64,000 nucleotides of DNA from Lineus longissimus (Eukaryota > Nemertea > Pilidiophora > Heteronemertea > Lineidae): contig NC_088321.1 of assembly GCF_910592395.1 (NCBI RefSeq), positions 124,001 through 188,000 on the forward strand. Reading direction: 5' to 3'. Within the stretch, counting starts at the first letter, position 1. Every line of letters starts with the position of its first letter. The notes under the pieces are model-generated. The model did not search any database. It saw only the letters and a program-made list of their open reading frames with translations, and was not told the DNA's origin. A program made the translations under genes and the position numbers. This document shows positions 61,926-64,000 of this stretch, one piece after another.

Positions 61926-62555
61926 GCGTTGTAAACTGCGAACAACTGGCGACTTGACAATCCTCGAAGGCATTCTCAGTTCTGAATAAACCATACAGAT
62001 GGCGGTGTTGTCGCTTTCAAAATGCGCTTGAGTGCCGACGAACTCAGCGGACAACCAAGCGGACAACCAACCTCGAATTAACCTCGTCTTCATACTGCGT
62101 ATATCATGTTACACCCACTTAATGTCACAAGAACAGTCAGATTCATCCTTAACGAAATTAGTCCACTCCAATAAGTACGATAATGGGTCTCCCTTACCTT
62201 AATGAAGCAGGCGTCAAAAGTTGATAGATCCCATTCTCTTAAAGGCCGCGTTCGTTGATGGCCATGGTTTTCACGAGCCAGCTGCTAGAAAATAGAAATA
62301 AACATCGTCATGATGCAGTTATGAATCCGATGATACGTCTCTGCAGATGAGGCAGGCCACAAAAGTTGATGCAGATGACCACCGCAAACGGGCGATTTTG
62401 TCGCATGGAATTATGTCTATGGTGGAGCATGAGCCCTCAAGGATTCGCCATTCGACAGGCTAGTGAGATAAAACCTGACATGTATGCGGTTTTTATTTTC
62501 ATACCAACAATGTACACAGCAGCATTATTGAAATGTGTATTCAGGGACGTATCAC

Positions 62556-62985
62556 GGCATATCGACCCCCATGAAGCTGTTTCGTGGGGTTCGATGATAT
62601 CAGATTTGCCCTGATCACCCGCGGACATGATTGTAGAACCACGGGAATTCAGGAGCGAGAAAGCTTTGTTTACAGACGATAGAGTGTGTATTAAGTTAGA
62701 GCTTTGTTAGAGTTAGGCTTTGTTTACAGACGATAGAGTGTGTATTGAACTAGAGCTTTGTTTGATTTAGGCTTTGTTTACAGACGATAGAGTGTGTATT
62801 GACCTAGAGCTTTGTTAGAGTTAGGCTTTGTTTACAGACGATAGAGTGTGTATTGAACTAGAGCTTTGTTAGAGTTAGGCTTTGTTTACAGACGATAGAG
62901 TGTGTATTGAACTAGAGCTTTGTTAGAGTTAGGCTTTGTTTACAGACGATAGAGTGTGTATTGACCTAGAGCTGGGTTCTTCACT
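62556..62985. repeat. Hairpin segment plus 54-bp minisatellite x6
   Basis: A hairpin-forming segment (ATCGACCCCCATGAAGC against TTCGTGGGGTTCGAT) is followed by units GCTTTGTTTACAGACGATAG from 62663 every 54 bp. The whole arrangement is paralogous to 63240-63645. Confidence 0.9.
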
Positions 62986-63239
62986 TGCTAGGCGAGGCAA
63001 AATAACGCATGTAAAAGTCATGTTCAAAGTTCAATTTCCGACGAAGGCTCTTTACCTTTAAATCCTAAACTGATCTCATTCAATTAAAGTGACACACTAG
63101 TGAAATGTGCCATGCGAGTACCGAGGGAGGAATTAGCGCCAAATGGAGTTGAATAGTCTGTATTGCATTTGACAGTTTTAAATGGTCCAATTGAGAAAGT
63201 TTAAACTACATTATATAGTCATTACGGCCCTTGTCGGTT

Positions 63240-63645
63240 TGGCATCGACCCCTATGGAAGCTGGTTCATGGGGGTCGATGATATCAAGATTTGACATGAT
63301 AACCCTTTGAGAAGACTGAGGAACAACGAATTTAGGTCGAGGTGCGAGCGGGCTTTGTTTAAAGACAATAGACCGTGTATTGGGCTAGACCTGAAGTCAT
63401 TTAGGTCGAGGTGCGAGCGGGCTTTGTTTAAAGACAATAGACTGTGTATTGGGCTAGACCTGAAGTCATTTAGGCCGAGGTGCGAGCGGGCTTTGTTTAA
63501 AGACAATAGACCGTGTATTGGGCTAGACCTGAAGTCATTTAGGTCGAGGTGCGAGCGGGCTTTGTTTAAAGACAATAGACCGTGTATTGGGCTAGACCTG
63601 AAGTCATTTAGGCCGAGGTGCGAGCGGGCTTTGTTTAAAGACAGA
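63240..63645. repeat. Hairpin segment plus 69-bp minisatellite x4-5
   Basis: A segment matching that at 62556 (ATCGACCCCTATGGAAGC, GGGGGTCGATGATATCA) is followed by units GCTTTGTTTAAAGACAATAG every 69 bp from 63352. Frames through it on both strands (141-145 aa) are artefacts of a period divisible by 3. Confidence 0.9.
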
Positions 63646-64000
63646 GCGTTATGGATATGTCCGACGACAGGAAGCATCCAATATTCATTGTCATCCTCCC
63701 CAGCGTCTCATCTGGCTAGGTACGAACTGATCATCATCGATTAATATATTTTTAATATGATTCACTTGTAACAAACTATGCCAGTGGGACGTCGAAAGCA
63801 TGGAAATGACATGGCCCTTCGATGAGATTCTCAAATTTGCATTCGTGGCTGTTTTCTCTCATATACAAATGACTTGTGGTGTTTCACAGAGCATGGTAGC
63901 TGAACCCACTGCAAGAGGGATTTCAAGCGGGGGGGGGGGGGTTGTGTATGCCTAAGAATAAACCTTGAGTGTTTGTTTAGGTAAATAAGCCATTCCAAAT
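63646..64000. other. Right edge, nothing coding seen
   Basis: Unique-looking sequence with a short poly-G run near 63930. No exon, RNA gene or element could be supported. Confidence 0.6.

Noticed and set aside
63252-63744. Long frames on both strands near the right edge
   Set aside because: The 69-bp array again has a period divisible by 3, and both strands are open for the same stretch.

Overview
The window is eukaryotic nuclear DNA from a bilaterian animal, most likely a marine invertebrate (a lophotrochozoan or an invertebrate deuterostome; the sequence does not settle which). The evidence is spliced genes with GT-AG introns mostly of 0.2-2 kb, animal protein families (TDRKH, SPPL2, BLOC1S6, LSM7, MCCC2, a TBC RabGAP, a peptide-type GPCR), DNA-transposon and tRNA-SINE remnants, and a very heavy load of minisatellites.

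Layout. 204-3439 (+): 3' end of a TDRKH-like Tudor gene. 5187-14156 (-): a complete 14-exon SPPL2 intramembrane aspartyl protease, 566 aa. 15422-18814 (+): BLOC1S6 (pallidin), 5 coding exons, 222 aa. 19618-24720: four tandem copies of a palindrome-rich unit of about 1.15 kb, plus a divergent fifth. 25842-27356 (-): LSM7, 4 exons, 117 aa. 28224-32924 (+): MCCC2, 12 exons, 569 aa. 34231-38215 (-): a TBC-domain RabGAP, 9 exons, 456 aa. 38537-43174 (+): an unrecognised secreted/type I membrane protein with one EGF-like module, 8 exons, 400 aa. 43175-59487: no supportable gene; minisatellites, a tRNA-derived SINE and a LINE 3' fragment. 59535-60671 (+): an intronless rhodopsin-like GPCR with a TATA box and a poly(A) signal. 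60985-64000: more minisatellites and a tRNA-like SINE.

The first seven genes strictly alternate strand (+ - + - + - +). This gives three head-to-head pairs (SPPL2/BLOC1S6, LSM7/MCCC2, TBC/EGF-TM) with start-to-start gaps of about 1.27, 0.87 and 0.32 kb. The genes are housekeeping or trafficking functions and do not form one pathway: SPPL2, BLOC1S6 and the TBC protein all act in the endosomal/lysosomal system, LSM7 in RNA decay and splicing, MCCC2 in mitochondrial leucine breakdown, TDRKH in piRNA/nuage biology.

The most unusual signal is where the minisatellites sit. At least nine tandem arrays or duplications in four genes have a unit that contains an exon edge: the used 5' splice site, the used 3' splice site or the stop codon. 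A tenth lies directly against a 3' splice site. The arrays therefore carry up to a dozen near-identical decoy splice sites. In the cases checked, only the copy nearest the coding sequence keeps the reading frame open. I could run no searches; gene names rest on recognised family motifs and on every exon-exon junction preserving the reading frame.
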